From positions 1 through 64,000 of the forward strand of contig JAGEMR010000067.1 in the NCBI GenBank assembly GCA_021030915.1: a stretch of DNA of 64,000 bases, read 5' to 3'. Both the position numbers and the translations under genes were made by a program. Of this stretch, positions 37,032 to 48,314 are shown in pieces. Under the pieces are notes generated by a model. That model was not told the origin of the DNA and made no database searches. It was given only the letters and a program-made list of their open reading frames with translations. Within the stretch, counting starts at the first letter, position 1. Every line of letters starts with the position of its first letter. Origin of the DNA: Astrothelium macrocarpum. Taxonomy: Eukaryota > Ascomycota > Dothideomycetes > Trypetheliales > Trypetheliaceae.

Positions 37032-38090
37032 ATGTCCTGTATTGGAAGAAATTGCTTCGGAACATTAACGAGACGAACTTTTGCAACAAGCAGTCGTCAT
37101 CATGAAGGTCTACGAATTGGCTATGTGCCTGGTAAGAGACTCCTTCCAAATAACCACGCATTTTAGCTAAGGTACAATCTTCAGAACACTTCTCCACACC
37201 TCTCCACTTCGCAAAGAACCATTTCCGTCTCGATGCTTCGCTCGTCCCCTTCCCTGCCGGTACTGGCCACATGGTGCAGGCCCTGAAAAGCAATGAGCTT
37301 GATGTAGGCATTGGATTAACGGAGGGTTGGGTTGCTGCGCTGGGAAAGCAAGGCAAGGATGCAGGATTCAAGCTTGTTGGGACATATGTCGAGACACCAC
37401 TATGTTGGGCAATAAGCACCGGTGCCAAGCGAGACATCCAATCCGTGGAAGAGTTAAAAGGGAAGAAAGTGGGAGTGAGTAGAATCGGAAGGTGAGCTGG
37501 AGCTGCCAAGCAACAGAATGGAACCCTCGACTGATGAACGCTTTAGCGGATCCTATGTAATGTCATATGTCTTGGCCGACAAGCACGGCTGGCTCAAATC
37601 TTCTGGAGAGGCCCCATTCGATTTTGTCCCCCTCGAGAACTTCAAGAATCTGCGAGACGGCGTCAATGATGGCCAAGCAGATTTCTTCATGTGGGAGCAC
37701 TTCACCTCGAAACGATACTATGACAATGGCGAGATCAAGAAGAGTGGCGAAATATACACCCCGTGGAGTAGCTGGAAGATTGTGGCCAGAGATCCGACAG
37801 ATCAGCGATTGGAAATCATGGCGCAGCGCATTAATGAGGGCATCGCGTATTACAATGACAACAAAAATGAGGCCATCGAATATATCAGTACCAAGCTGGA
37901 CTATTCGGCTCAGGACGCACGAGAATGGACAAAGACCGTCCAATTTCCGAAGGATGTAAGAGGCGTAGATCCGGGTGAAATTGACAAGACAATTGGAATC
38001 CTAAGCAAAGCAGGCGTGATAGATGCCAGCTCGTCTCGGAGCGAAGACATGATTGGGATCAAAAAGGCCAGTCGTGCTCACTCAAGCTAG
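37032..38090 (+). CDS. Ca3427-like periplasmic-binding-protein type 2 fold protein
   Basis: Three exons (37032-37131, 37185-37491, 37547-38090) give 316 aa. The first exon encodes a short Arg/Ser/Thr-rich leader (residues 1-26) that looks like a mitochondrial presequence, then the first strand GLRIGYVP. Splicing creates GYVPEHFSTPLHFAKNHF, the expected ligand-site loop. Further on come TGHMVQALKSNELDVGIGLTEG, ETPLCWAISTGA, GKKVGVSRIGSGSY, DFFMWEHFTSKRYYD and GEIYTPWSSWKIV. The fold is that of bacterial SsuA/ThiY-type substrate-binding proteins, and the fungal branch is named after Candida Ca3427. No ABC permease is nearby, and eukaryotic members have no settled function. The first intron donor follows GYVP exactly. 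Convergent with RRP15: only 27 bases separate the stop codons. Confidence 0.88.
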
Positions 38091-38117
38091 CAAAATGCAA
38101 TATTAGTAGTCCTTCCC

Positions 38118-38945
38118 CTACGTTGCCTTGGGCGGAGCGGGTGGCTTGCTTCCTCCAGCAGCGATTAATTCCAAGAAACCCGTTTTGCTCATCTCGTTGA
38201 CCCGTTCTTGCCGACTGTTGATTCCCACGATTCCACCTTTGCGCGCTTCTTTCTCGGCCTCTTCGCCCTTGATTTGAGCCGCCCTAACAGCATTGAACAG
38301 CTTGACTACTCCGCGTTGCGCGGTCTTTCTTAATCTCTTCTCCTCTTCCATGATATCTGCTGTTGATGTGTCCGTCGATTGCAATCCCAAGACATCCTTC
38401 ACTCTCCCTTTTTCAAGTGCGGCCCTCTTCTCTTCTCGAAGTTTGCTCTTCGCTCGAGCCTCCAATCGTGCATCCGTGAGTTCCTTGCTCGCCTTCAAGG
38501 CTTCTTTACTCCGGGATAATACAGGATCTGCTCGCTTGGAAGTCGTAAGTTTGGAACCAAGGATTTTGGATATGGAATTTGCAAAAGCATCTGGGTCATC
38601 GGCTTTGCGCTTTTTGCCTCCTGACTGAGATTCACTGCCAAGTTGTGAAATTTCATCGTCTTCCGAGGTATCGTCTGTCGGTCCGGTCTCCTCTTCGTCA
38701 TCCAAGTCTATCCCCATATCGTCATCGCTATCCAGTTCTTCGTCTTGATCTAGAGACTGATCCTCGTCCGCTTCCAACTCTTTGACTTTTTGTGACGGGC
38801 TAACCTTCTTTCCTTCGGCTTCGGTGGGTTCGCTTTCATCCAAGCTACGGGTTTTGGCCTCACTCTGAGCTTGTGTGCTTATTTGGTGAGTTTTTTCATT
38901 TGCGCCATTGGCCAGCTTTCTTCTCTTGACTGCGCTGCCATCCAT
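38118..38945 (-). CDS. RRP15: Ribosomal RNA processing protein RRP15
   Basis: A single exon of 275 aa on the minus strand. The N-terminal 110 residues are charged and disordered with a long acidic run (residues about 60-95), as is usual for nucleolar proteins. The conserved domain follows: DAFANSISKILGSKL, DPVLSRSK, a Lys/Glu-rich helix, EKRLRKTAQRGVVKLFNAVRAAQ and the closing MSKTGFLELI. RRP15 acts in the nucleolus on pre-60S particles, in early 27S rRNA processing. The start is the first ATG of the frame, followed by basic residues VKRRK (nuclear targeting). It is divergent from SRP54, with 195 bases between the two start codons, and convergent with the PBP-like gene. No oddity is seen. Confidence 0.92.
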   Translation of the reverse strand: MDGSAVKRRKLANGANEKTHQISTQAQSEAKTRSLDESEPTEAEGKKVSPSQKVKELEADEDQSLDQDEELDSDDDMGIDLDDEEETGPTDDTSEDDEISQLGSESQSGGKKRKADDPDAFANSISKILGSKLTTSKRADPVLSRSKEALKASKELTDARLEARAKSKLREEKRAALEKGRVKDVLGLQSTDTSTADIMEEEKRLRKTAQRGVVKLFNAVRAAQIKGEEAEKEARKGGIVGINSRQERVNEMSKTGFLELIAAGGSKPPAPPKAT

Positions 38946-39140
38946 GCTGAGAGAATTACGGTGGTAAAGGTAGGATTGTAAATTTTGGCGACAAACAGAA
39001 ATTCACGCCCGCACAGACCCCCACTTATATTTGACATCACTCTCTGGACCACCAAACGCCTCCCTGGGTACGAACAATAATGTAGTCCGCACTTATTACC
39101 TCTACTCCTCTTCTTCTATTATAGAAATTATCTAAGCACT
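38946..39140. promoter_or_regulatory. Bidirectional promoter RRP15/SRP54
   Basis: Only 195 bases lie between the two ATGs, so one short region must drive both a ribosome-biogenesis gene and an SRP gene. CT-rich tracts (ctctactcctcttcttcta) lie just before the SRP54 start, a common feature of highly expressed fungal promoters. Confidence 0.7.
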
Positions 39141-40786
39141 ATGGTGCTTTCAGATCTTGGACGGCGCATCAATGCCGCCGTCTCTGACCTCTCGCGAGCA
39201 CCTACATTAGACGAAAAGGTAACGCTGTGGCAGGCATTCCAATCGCGCATTCCATAGACTAAACTTCGCAGGCATTCGATGGCATGGTCAAAGAGATTTG
39301 CAATGCTCTAATAGAATCCGATGTAAATGTCAAACTAGTAGCCGGCCTGCGAACCTCCATTAAGCGCACTGTGAACTTTAAAGAGCTGGGTCCCGCTGTT
39401 AACAAGAAGCGCCTGATCCAAAAAGCCGTATTCGATGAACTCGTTAAACTAGTCGATCCACATGCTGAGCCATTCAAGCCAAGGAAGGGGAAGGCGAACG
39501 TTATCATGTTCGTGGGTCTACAAGGTGCGGGAAAGACGACGACATGTACAAAGCTCGCAAGATGGTATCAGGCCCGGCAATTCAAGAGCTGTCTAGTGTG
39601 CGCAGACACATTTCGAGCAGGCGCCTTTGACCAACTCAAACAAAATGCAACCAAGGCCAAGATACCATACTACGGTTCTCTGACCCAAACCGACCCCGTC
39701 GTCGTCGCAAGAGAAGGCGTAGAAAAATTCAAAAAGGAGCGCTTCGAAATCATCATCGTCGACACGAGCGGCCGTCACCGACAAGAGCAAGACCTCTTCG
39801 ACGAAATGATCCAGATCCAACACGCCGTCAAACCCGACCAAACCATCATGGTGCTCGACTCGACCATCGGCCAACAAGCCGAAGGGCAATCACGCGCCTT
39901 CAAAGACGCCGCGGACTTCGGCGCCATCATCCTCACCAAGACCGACGGCGCGGCAGCAGGCGGCGGCGCCATCTCCGCCGTCGCGGCCACACACACGCCC
40001 ATCGTGTTCCTGGGGACGGGCGAGCACATGCTGGATCTGGAGCGGTTCGCGCCGCAGCCGTTCGTGTCGAAGCTGCTGGGCATGGGCGACATGCAGGGGC
40101 TGGTGGAGCACGTGCAGAGCCTCAAGCTCGACCAGAAGGACACGATGAAGCACATTGCCGAGGGCGTGTTCACGGTACGCGACCTGCGCGACCAGCTGGC
40201 GAACATCATGAAGATGGGCCCGCTGTCCAAGATGGCCGGCATGATCCCGGGCCTGTCGAATATGATGAGCGGGATGGATGATGAGGAGGGCTCGCTGAAG
40301 CTGCGGCGTATGATTTACATCACGGATAGTATGACGTTGAAGGAGCTCGACTCGGATGGAAAGGTGTTTGCGGAGCAGCCGGCGCGGATTACGCGGATAG
40401 CGAGGGGCTCGGGGACAAGTGTGAGGGAGGTGGAGGATCTGCTGACGCAGCATAAGATGATGGCGGGCATGGCGAAGCAGATGAAGGGAGGGATGGCGAA
40501 TATGCAGAAGGCACAAGGGGCAATGGGGGGCGCGAATCGGCAACAGCAGATGGCGGCGATGCAGAAACGGATGCAGAGTATGGGCGGAGCGGGGAGGGGG
40601 ATGCCGGGGATGGGCGGGATGGATTTGAATTCCATGATGAAGATGTTGGGTGGTGGTGGAGGAGGGGGAGCTGGGGGAATGCCGGGTATGCCAGATATGA
40701 GTGGGATGGATATGGGATCGCTAATGAAGATGATGGGTGGTGGAGGAATGCCTGGTGCTGGTGGCGGAAAAGGCGGACGAAGGTGA
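39141..40786 (+). CDS. SRP54: Signal recognition particle 54 kDa subunit
   Basis: Two exons (39141-39218, 39272-40786) give 530 aa. Exon 1 encodes the N-domain start MVLSDLGRRINAAVSDL; exon 2 continues at AFDGMVKEICNALIESDV. The GTPase domain has the P-loop GLQGAGKTTT (about residue 107), DTFRAGAFDQL, DTSGRH and TKTDGAAAGGG. The Met-rich M domain (about 330-460) has LRDQLANIMKMGPLSKMAGMIPG and the RNA-binding helices around RITRIARGSG. The last 90 residues are Gly/Met-rich repeats (GGMPGMP, GGGGM), longer than in yeast but common in filamentous fungi. The protein binds SRP RNA and signal peptides as they leave the ribosome and delivers them to the ER receptor through paired GTPases. The stretch 39750-40300 is clearly richer in G+C than its surroundings, consistent with codon bias of a highly expressed gene. 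Confidence 0.96.
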
Positions 40787-41532
40787 TACTGAGCCTCTTA
40801 CCTCGGATCTTTGCTTGATTTTTGCATAGCCAGGGCGTTGGATGTGGAAAACGGGCTGAACACGTAGGTCTATGTGTTACACTACTATGAAAGAGCTTCA
40901 GCAATAAATGTCTACGTACGTTTTCCGCTAGAATCTTTTCTCGTTCCTATTGCCTCCATCAAATCGTTTTTGATACTTCTAGAACATCAAATCAAATTCA
41001 GCCACATGTTGTCCATTCCATCCACGAAAGAGCAAATTGGAGTATCTGAAAATAGAAGCTGAGAGCATGAGCTGGTTAAGGTACTGAGCTGTCGGACTGA
41101 TGACTAGGATAAGGTTTAACTGAGGCCACGCTGACCGAGGACCTCAGACTTGCGTTTGCGCCCAGCCGAAATTTTCTCTCCCCAACAGAGTGCCAGGCAA
41201 CGTTCATACTAGGAGGGCTGTTGCGAATTTAGTATTTTTGAGGATACATTCGATTTGGGCGAAAGCAATGGATAATGATGACATGACGTGCATTATTTTA
41301 TATACAAAAATGCACCTTTAGTCTGAATCCGATTCCTGCAGATGTTGTATAGCTGAGTCTTTTTATATCTATGAAAGATAGTATGCTAATATCATCAGCT
41401 GCCTGTAATACGGTAGATAGGCGATGCTAATTCATGAGCAATTATATTGATCTGATTAGGGTCAAAAATGGCCAAAACGAGAACAGATTTCCTCAAACGG
41501 CAGATCCGGACCAAAATTCTCCAGCACAAAAT
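40787..41532. other. Intergenic between convergent SRP54 and amine oxidase
   Basis: About 750 bases without a gene. It contains the SRP54 3' end with AATAAA at 40903-40908, about 117 bases after the stop, a plausible poly(A) signal. Confidence 0.55.
40903..40908 (+). terminator. Candidate poly(A) signal of SRP54
   Basis: Canonical AATAAA about 117 bases downstream of the SRP54 stop codon on the coding strand. Fungal genes often use weaker forms, so this is only a candidate. Confidence 0.45.
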
Positions 41533-43779
41533 TTACAACTTACTCGAGCAGCACACCTCCCCATCCTCGCCCACCTTTCCCTCCTCCACCGGCTGATGAT
41601 GTTGCTGCGTCACCAACACACTCCGATTAAACGCCTGCTCGCTCGGCGGCACATCGAGCGCCGGGTTCTTCTCAAAGAAGTTCACCGGCTTCAAGCTCAC
41701 CTTCAGCACCTCGCACGGCATCACAGGGAAGTCCTCCACCCGCGGCACATGGTTGATTCCAAACTGCACAAACAACACAATATCCTGATCGACAATGTCA
41801 TCCTTGCGATCAGCCCAGCTGCGCACCCCCGTCCCGCCACGGCTCTGCGTCGAATACTTCCCGCCCGCGTACAACTCCCCGTCAGCATAGCGAGTGACGT
41901 AGATATTATGGTCAGCAAACTCAGCGCGCTTGTAGTGGAAGCTCTCCTTGTCCGCAAGAATCTTCTGAAAGGCAGGCGCATGGATCTTGTAAGCGACAGG
42001 CTTTCCATTGACCGGGTTACGGACAGCCACGTTCTGGATCTTGAAGACGCGGTTGCTATCGGGATCGAGATCGTAGCCCCCCGAGTGAGGAACCAGCGTC
42101 TCGTGCACCTCGTAGCCCGTGCCGTGCGGGTTGAAGTCGGAGCGCGGCATGGCGTGCGCCTCGTCGTACGCGAGCCGGTTGGCGACGCCGTCGAGCGTCG
42201 GGTCGATGCGCAGCGAGAAGATGTGCTGGTGGTGCACGGCGAGCACGCCCGGGTGCACGACGGTGCCGAAGGGCACGCTGATGTCGTCGTCGATGGGTTG
42301 CGTGCTGAGGATGCCCGTGGCGCGGACTTCGTAGGCGAACTCGCCGGCTTGGTTGAACATGTAGGCCAGGATGTATTCGTAGTTTGAGACTGTGATGATG
42401 GTTTGAACGACAAGCTCCCTCTGGCGTACAACAACGGCTCTCGCGGTGCGGTAGTTGGTGTGTTTCCAGCCGATGCCACCATCTTGTTCGTGGATGCAGA
42501 CGACGTTTTCCATTAGCATCGATTCACCTTTGTCCGTGGATACGAGACCGTCCAAATAGTGGATAGCTCCAAGACAGTCACAACCCAGCTTGAGGTTGTT
42601 TGCCATTACACCCGCGCCTGCATCACCCAAGTCAAATGCAGCCTTCCGATGGAAAGGCTTGCGGGGATCTGCGTAGGGAATATTCATGTCAGACAATGAG
42701 ACTCGATAAAACAGACTCCGGTCATCATAGCGAACCTTCAGTAATTTAGTCGTCTTGATCGGAACACTGCAATAACAGGACTTACATCATATAGCACTGG
42801 ACCCTCACGTTGATTGAAGCCAACTTTGAAGCTCCATTTCTGCCACTCAATAGCATTCAGTGTTCCCTGTTGGGCTACCTTGAAGCTTGCACCTTCTGGT
42901 TGAATGACGTTCAAAGGCTTCAAGTCAGTCCGAAGCTTTTGGTGCTCTGGAATGTATTCATTTGCAGGTCGAAGCTTGAATGTTTGAGTTTCTTTGACAG
43001 TCGCATCGGCACCAGTTGGTAGATGATCAATCCGCGTGACTTCCATGATGTCTGTTCTGACAACAGGAGAAATTGGAAGAGGCAGAGCATAGTGATTGGA
43101 GTCTATCTCAGACGGATTGCTAGGATCCCTGATGTATAGAAAGCACTGATACATGCGTTCGTCGTCCCCTAGCCCGTCGGCTCCTGATGAGGTTCGTCAG
43201 TAGAAGATTACTCGTCTCAAATCCACTTTACTTACCATACGTCCACGGATCACAGACAATGATGGTGCCTTCAGGTAATTTGAGCTTCGCAATCTCTTCC
43301 TTGACTTTTGGATCCTCTAGTGCCGCCTTTTCGGCTGCAATGAGTTCTTCTGCGTCACCCCATGGATGGGTGTTGGGACCCAGTCGAACATTGCTTTCTA
43401 CTACATTGTCCGTAATATTGACAATGGCTTCATGGAACTTATTCTGAAGAGATATTGCATCAGCCTGCTAATTCAATGAACCATTGGTGTCATGAAAGCA
43501 TACTGTTCTTCGCAAGTAATAGGGAACAAAAGCTTTCCTTGCAATCGATGGAGGTTGAGATCCATTGTGTTCGGCTTCGAGAAATGCCAAACCTTCGGTT
43601 TTGGTTGGTTCTTCAAGAGTAATAGCTTTGAAGTAGATATCGGTATTTGCCGGCCAAACTCCCCGCAAGAGATCCGCAGCATGTCTAATTTCATCTGCGG
43701 AGAGAGGGGTAAACGGGTGCACTGCTGATTGAAGTTGAAGGTTCGGTGCAGCAACGGACTCGATTGTTTCGGTTGCCAT
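41533..43779 (-). CDS. Peroxisomal copper amine oxidase
   Basis: Four exons on the minus strand (43779-43504, 43443-43236, 43183-42786, 42735-41533) give 694 aa, the usual size for the family. The catalytic domain has the base Asp329 in FDLGDAGAG, the cofactor tyrosine Tyr413 in TVSNYEY (becomes topaquinone), copper ligands in HHQHIFSLR and a third His in GINHVPRVEDFPVMP. The protein ends in SKL, a type 1 peroxisomal targeting signal. The N2 and N3 domains are recognisable (HPFTPLSADEI, KAITLEEPTK). The enzyme oxidises primary amines to aldehydes with release of ammonia and hydrogen peroxide; the peroxisomal form in fungi allows amines to serve as nitrogen sources. The start ATG at 43779 precedes the conserved HPFTPLS by 22 residues; the frame is open further up but without family likeness. 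Acceptor of exon 3 taken as 43183 on frame grounds. Confidence 0.94.
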
Positions 43780-44380
43780 AATGTTGAATGAGGTGCTTGA
43801 AAAGATTTCTAGAGTAAAAAGGTAAAGATAAAGGTATTTACAGAGCAAAATCTAGAATCTAGATCGAGGCTAGTTGTGAGCCAAGATCTGCGCCGGTCAG
43901 TCTCACCCACCTTGACTGATAACAATTCTCTAAAGGAAGTTTGATGCGATTGCGTTAGCAAATTGATATTGAGAACGTGGCCAGGCCGGAGACACACACG
44001 GTCAGAGCCTACAATAAAATCTCAAGTATTCATTGGATACTAATAAATGGCGTTGGAAAATCTGCAAGGGCCATGCAAACCCGTTGATGTGTTCCGCCAA
44101 GAGCAAGTCATCCCGATAGAAATACGGAATCGTTCCGCGCCGATGTTCACCCGCGCGCGGTGTGATAAAGAGAATTATCAGTGAAGCACTTGATTCAAAA
44201 TTACCTTACATTTCTTAAACACTGTCATTAAAGCTTGTTCAAAGAACTATTTAATGTTGGATAACCATGAGACATTATTGCGAAACCCCTTTCCTTCAAT
44301 CCAGAATGTTGATAACAAACCAAAGTACTGGCCAAGCCCAAAGTAATCCAGCAGTAGCTTGAGCACGTATGTCATTTCCA
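43780..44380. other. Intergenic, amine oxidase promoter side
   Basis: About 600 bases between two minus-strand genes. No gene is seen; it should hold the amine oxidase promoter and the 3' end of the next gene. Confidence 0.5.
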
Positions 44381-44950
44381 TCATGACTCCTTCTTCTCCG
44401 TTGCCAGCCAGACTGGCGGTAATGATCCGCCTCTCTTCGGAGTCCATCCGAACTTGCGGATTTCCTTCTTCGCCCGATCGTCCTTGTAGTTAACCGTGAT
44501 ACCCTTCTTCCAATTACCGTCGCCCTCCTCATAGTACTCCACAATACTCCAATTCTCGTCGCCTTTCTCCAAGTGCTCAAGGATATCACGGACTGTCTTG
44601 GATGAGTCGATTTGCCAAGGCTGAAACTTCAATGAGCCCTCGTTTGGAGCACCCTCTTCCGTGAAGATGAAGAGAGTTGTAATGCTCTTTGGCGGAATGA
44701 AGTTGACGCCAGGGGTAGCCCTGAATTGAGGGGGCTTGAAGGACGCTGGTTTGGGAGGCTTGGGACAAGGAGGAGGCCCAGGAAGCCAAAATCCACCAGG
44801 GGCCGGCATGGTACAGACGCAATTTGGTTGTGGACAGTACACCGGAGCAACCACGCAGCCACTTGGTGACGGCGTAAGTCTAACTGCTTGAAAAGATTGT
44901 AAGCCCGTAGAGGCTCTCCAGCTGCAGGGCGGAAGATCACTCATACTCAT
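44381..44950 (-). CDS. Conserved-looking small protein of unknown function
   Basis: A single-exon frame of 189 aa from ATG 44950 (MSMSDLPPC). The first 75 residues are Pro- and Cys-rich (PSGCVVAPVYCPQPNCVC, PGPPPCPKPPKP) and probably disordered. The C-terminal 110 residues look like a compact domain with alternating strands and helices: PPKSITTLFIFTEEG, KTVRDILEHLEKGDE, WSIVEYYEEGDGNWKKGITV and KEIRKFGWTPKRGG. I do not recognise a named family. The sharp change from low-complexity to ordered sequence, the clean frame and the acidic/aromatic pattern make a real gene likely. There is no signal peptide or membrane segment. An upstream exon cannot be excluded. Confidence 0.6.
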   Translation of the reverse strand: MSMSDLPPCSWRASTGLQSFQAVRLTPSPSGCVVAPVYCPQPNCVCTMPAPGGFWLPGPPPCPKPPKPASFKPPQFRATPGVNFIPPKSITTLFIFTEEGAPNEGSLKFQPWQIDSSKTVRDILEHLEKGDENWSIVEYYEEGDGNWKKGITVNYKDDRAKKEIRKFGWTPKRGGSLPPVWLATEKKES

Positions 44951-45371
44951 GGTTTGATATCCAACGGGCAACGTGCTATGTGTTGTAGGGTAATGCGGGC
45001 CAACAGCTGATTAGATTCTTGACAGAAGTCGGTATGCGTGGAGGAGGGAAAGCGATAGAGTTTAAGAGAGCGTTAAAGCGTTAAATACCCACTGAAGGCC
45101 CATGACTTTGGTAAATCTACAGCAGCAAATGGACATGATATTTGATGAATATACCTGCCAGAGCGGCAGGCTTGCAAATCGAAGATAGTGACTTGATCGC
45201 AAGGGACTGTAGGAGCGGAAGCGAAATGAATTTGTTTGCTACCATCGATGGGTGGTGACTTGCCCACGATCGATGACTATGGTGATAAAAAAACTCGTCT
45301 GAGCATTGAATATGGAAGGGTATCATGGTGAGCTTCGGGAAATGACCAGAACAATTTAATCGAAGCCTGAC
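44951..45371. other. Intergenic between the small unknown gene and CFT2
   Basis: About 420 bases; both neighbours are on the minus strand. Short frames here have no family likeness. Confidence 0.5.
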
Positions 45372-48314
45372 TTATCCACTTGCAACAACAGCGAGACCCT
45401 CGTAGATTTTTCTCTTCACAGCTTGAAAAGCGCCATCGAGCGATCTTGATCGTGTAGCCGCCATGTACGAGACTCCACCGTCGAGCTCAATCTTTCCTGT
45501 CCCAGTCTTTCTAACGGCAACAGTACCGTCGATAAGTAATGTGCCTTCTCCCCTAAACTCGGCACTATGGCCCGAGGCTTGCATTATCCGACGCAAGTCT
45601 GCAAGTCGTAAGTCACCTACGTGAAGAGGCTGGGCGACAGAGCGGGTTGCAGCTGCCATACTGGCAGGCACAACGTCAAGAGCGGGAGTAGCAAAAACCG
45701 TTTGTTCTGGTTTGTCCGTAGCATCTCCCTTCTCTCCATCCTGGCCTGGGTTAATCGTCTTTCTGATTTGCTCATCGCTTCTCTGCTCCCCATGAGCAGG
45801 TTCCAAGCTACCGGTAATTGCGACAACACCAAGGCCCCGCACATTTTGCCATTGCAATTTTTTCACCAGACTTTGAGTTAATTTCACTGTCCAGGCATTC
45901 GTGTCGACACTTGCATTAACCGTAGCACCGACAGCGGGTGTGAAGACAGTCACAGCACTTTCCTCGGAACCAGCACTCAGTAACCGATGGCAGTCACCAG
46001 CCAGGGTCATGGTTTCGTTTTCGTCACCACCAACCAGAATGAGCTTCCTCGGCTTGATCATGGGAATCAGCATCTGTAAACTTCGCTTATCGTGAATGCC
46101 GGAAAAGTCAATATATGTAATTCTCAGATTCAATTTCCAATCGTTTTCGGTGAAAGTGGCCTTCACTGGTCCCTCAATCGTGGCCTCGGCCGGCTCGTAA
46201 TCCGATTCTTCCGTTTCGCTTGCATCTGCCTCGTCCTTGTCAATTTCATCTCCAGGCCCATGTCTCACTGTCCCAGCATCTTGCTCGTCCGTTTTGCGGC
46301 GCTTGACCAGACCACTGGAACTCCGTCTAGCACCAGCTGTAGTTTTGCTTGTAGTTTCTGCCCATTTACGCTTTTGGCCCAGAGAGGTTTCTGCACTGGA
46401 CTCTCCATTGCGTGCATCTTCTCCATCAGCTCCATCACGCTCTTCGGCTCTCAAGTATTCTTCCGGCCGGATCAAATCACCAAAATCGTCATTGCGTCTC
46501 TTTCTAGCAACAAATGGGAACATTCGCTCTCGTCCCTTTTTACCCCGGACATCGTAATCATGAACGGCTTTGCGACGCAAGAGAACACTTATGCCCAGTT
46601 CTGCGTCACTCAACCCAACCTTGTGGCGGGGATGAGACAGAGTTGCGGATATGGTCAAAGCCTTCCCCTGTTGTTCGCTGTCATCTTCTTCAGAAGATGA
46701 GGAGCTCTCTGATGATTGATCGTCAACAACGTCAGCAGACGTCTCTAACGTGGTGCCACCATCTGGTTGTAGCGTGCTTTGTAATTGACGTTGCTTTGCA
46801 AGCCACTGCTGATAGAGAGATGCCTCATTGCCGAAAAGTCCTTCTACAGCTACTTCTTGAGCTTTTATCGTTGCTCCATCTGTCGATATCACAGAACCTT
46901 GGGTACTCTCTTCAGAAGCGCGCGATCTATATCTTGTCTCCCATAAATCCCATAGTTGCTTGCCCATACCCGAAGCCGTAGAAATTCGTTCGGTGAGGAT
47001 AACGAGGTTACGCTCGTCGGATACAATCGACTGAAGTGACTCTCTCGAGAAACCCCATTCGAGAGAGGATGAACTAGCCAGAATCACCCGAGGACCATCT
47101 GCTGATAGCATCCGACTTGCTTGAGACTTTCGTTCTACCAGCCTTACATGATTCAAGTCGAACGGACCTCTTCCTTTCTGAGAGTCACCTTTTTCTGGCT
47201 GTTGGGCATTTTCCGCCTCACGCATGACACTCTCATCCATCCATTCAAGCATACTGTGAGCATAACGTACTGTCGCTCCGCACGTTTTGCTTGCAAGGTA
47301 CAGTTTGGCATTTTTGAATGCTGCTGCGTACAGACCTCCCACTTCGGATCGCCATGTATGCTCAAGCAAGTATGCCAACTCCAGTATCCTTGCACTCGAG
47401 TCTGATGGTATCAATATAGTCCCGCCTTGCTCAATCGTTTGGCGTATGGTATTGACCAGTAATTCATCCCGCTTGTTGCGACCTATCCCAGCCGTGACAG
47501 GGTCCGCTCCGCGACTGCTGCACACCAGGGCTGTGGGCCTTCTCAGCTGCTCTATTACGTCTGTCCCACTACCTCCAGGTCCTCCAAGCCAAGTTGCACC
47601 TGATAAAATGTTTTCCCTTGCTTGATTCCAGTCCACAGCATAGACAATAGATTCCAACCCATGCTGAATGTGCCAGATAGTTCCCCCCGGTGTATGTCCC
47701 GCACCGTATGCAGTTATAGTAAGTCCATTAAGGGGAGGTGAGAACGGAGATGGAATAGGCTCGTGGGTCTGTGAGTATTTGAGGGGATTAATTAGGGAGA
47801 AGTAGCTTGCTATTTCGTCGGCAGTAGGAGGTTGTAGCAAGATGTGAGAGTCTTGGGCGTTTCGATTTGAGTAGCCATAGGCTGACTCGGTGAGCGCCGA
47901 TGGGGGTATAGTTGAAGCTGCCAGCGGCGTAGACGCGTAAAGATCCTGGAGTAAAGTGCGACCGAGCGAGATCACAGGAGTAGTTGCATAGATGGGGATC
48001 CTAGTAAATAGGGGGAAATTCTTGCAACAGTGAACAAAGGCGCCAAGATGAGCAGAAGTCGCGTGGGTAAGGAGGATGAGGGAGAGTGTCGGGACATGTC
48101 TATTGCCAGTCAATGAGTACGGTTATGCAAGAGAGTAATGGCAGAATACGGCTGCTTGGAAGTGATACCTTTCAAGTTCTTTGAGCTTTCCATTGTCAAA
48201 ATCCTCATCCCAGCCTACATCTATCAATATTTTGATTCCTCCGTCGAGCTCCAGGAGCGACTGGGTTGCTCCAGATTCGGATAAAGCCCCCAGTAGGGGG
48301 GTGAAGTTGAACAT
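45372..48314 (-). CDS. CFT2: Cleavage and polyadenylation factor subunit CFT2 (CPSF100)
   Basis: Two exons on the minus strand (48314-48169, 48099-45372) give 957 aa. The N-terminal metallo-beta-lactamase fold begins MFNFTPLLGALSESGATQSLLELDGG and reads KILIDVGWDE. The zinc-ligand motif of active members is replaced by THATSAHLGAF, as expected for the inactive CPSF100 branch. The beta-CASP part has YAVDWNQARENIL, PTALVCSSRGADPVTAGIGRNKRDELL and GGTILIPSDSSARILELAYLLEHTW. A long charged insertion (about 470-680), with Ser/Glu runs and basic KRKWAE and KRRKTD patches, is followed by the C-terminal domain (ITYIDFSGIHDKRSLQMLIPMIKPRKLILVGG). The protein works with the endonuclease YSH1 in pre-mRNA 3' end cleavage in the nucleus. 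The intron splits ELER from HVPTLSLILL. Confidence 0.93.

Noticed and set aside
39775..40904. Several minus-strand open frames
   Set aside because: Shadows of SRP54, caused by its high G+C.
41434..42387. 317-residue open frame on the plus strand
   Set aside because: Antisense shadow of the amine oxidase; Arg/Leu/His-rich, no family likeness, while the minus strand carries catalytic motifs.
46092..46981. Plus-strand open frames of 155-202 residues
   Set aside because: Antisense to the CFT2 coding sequence.
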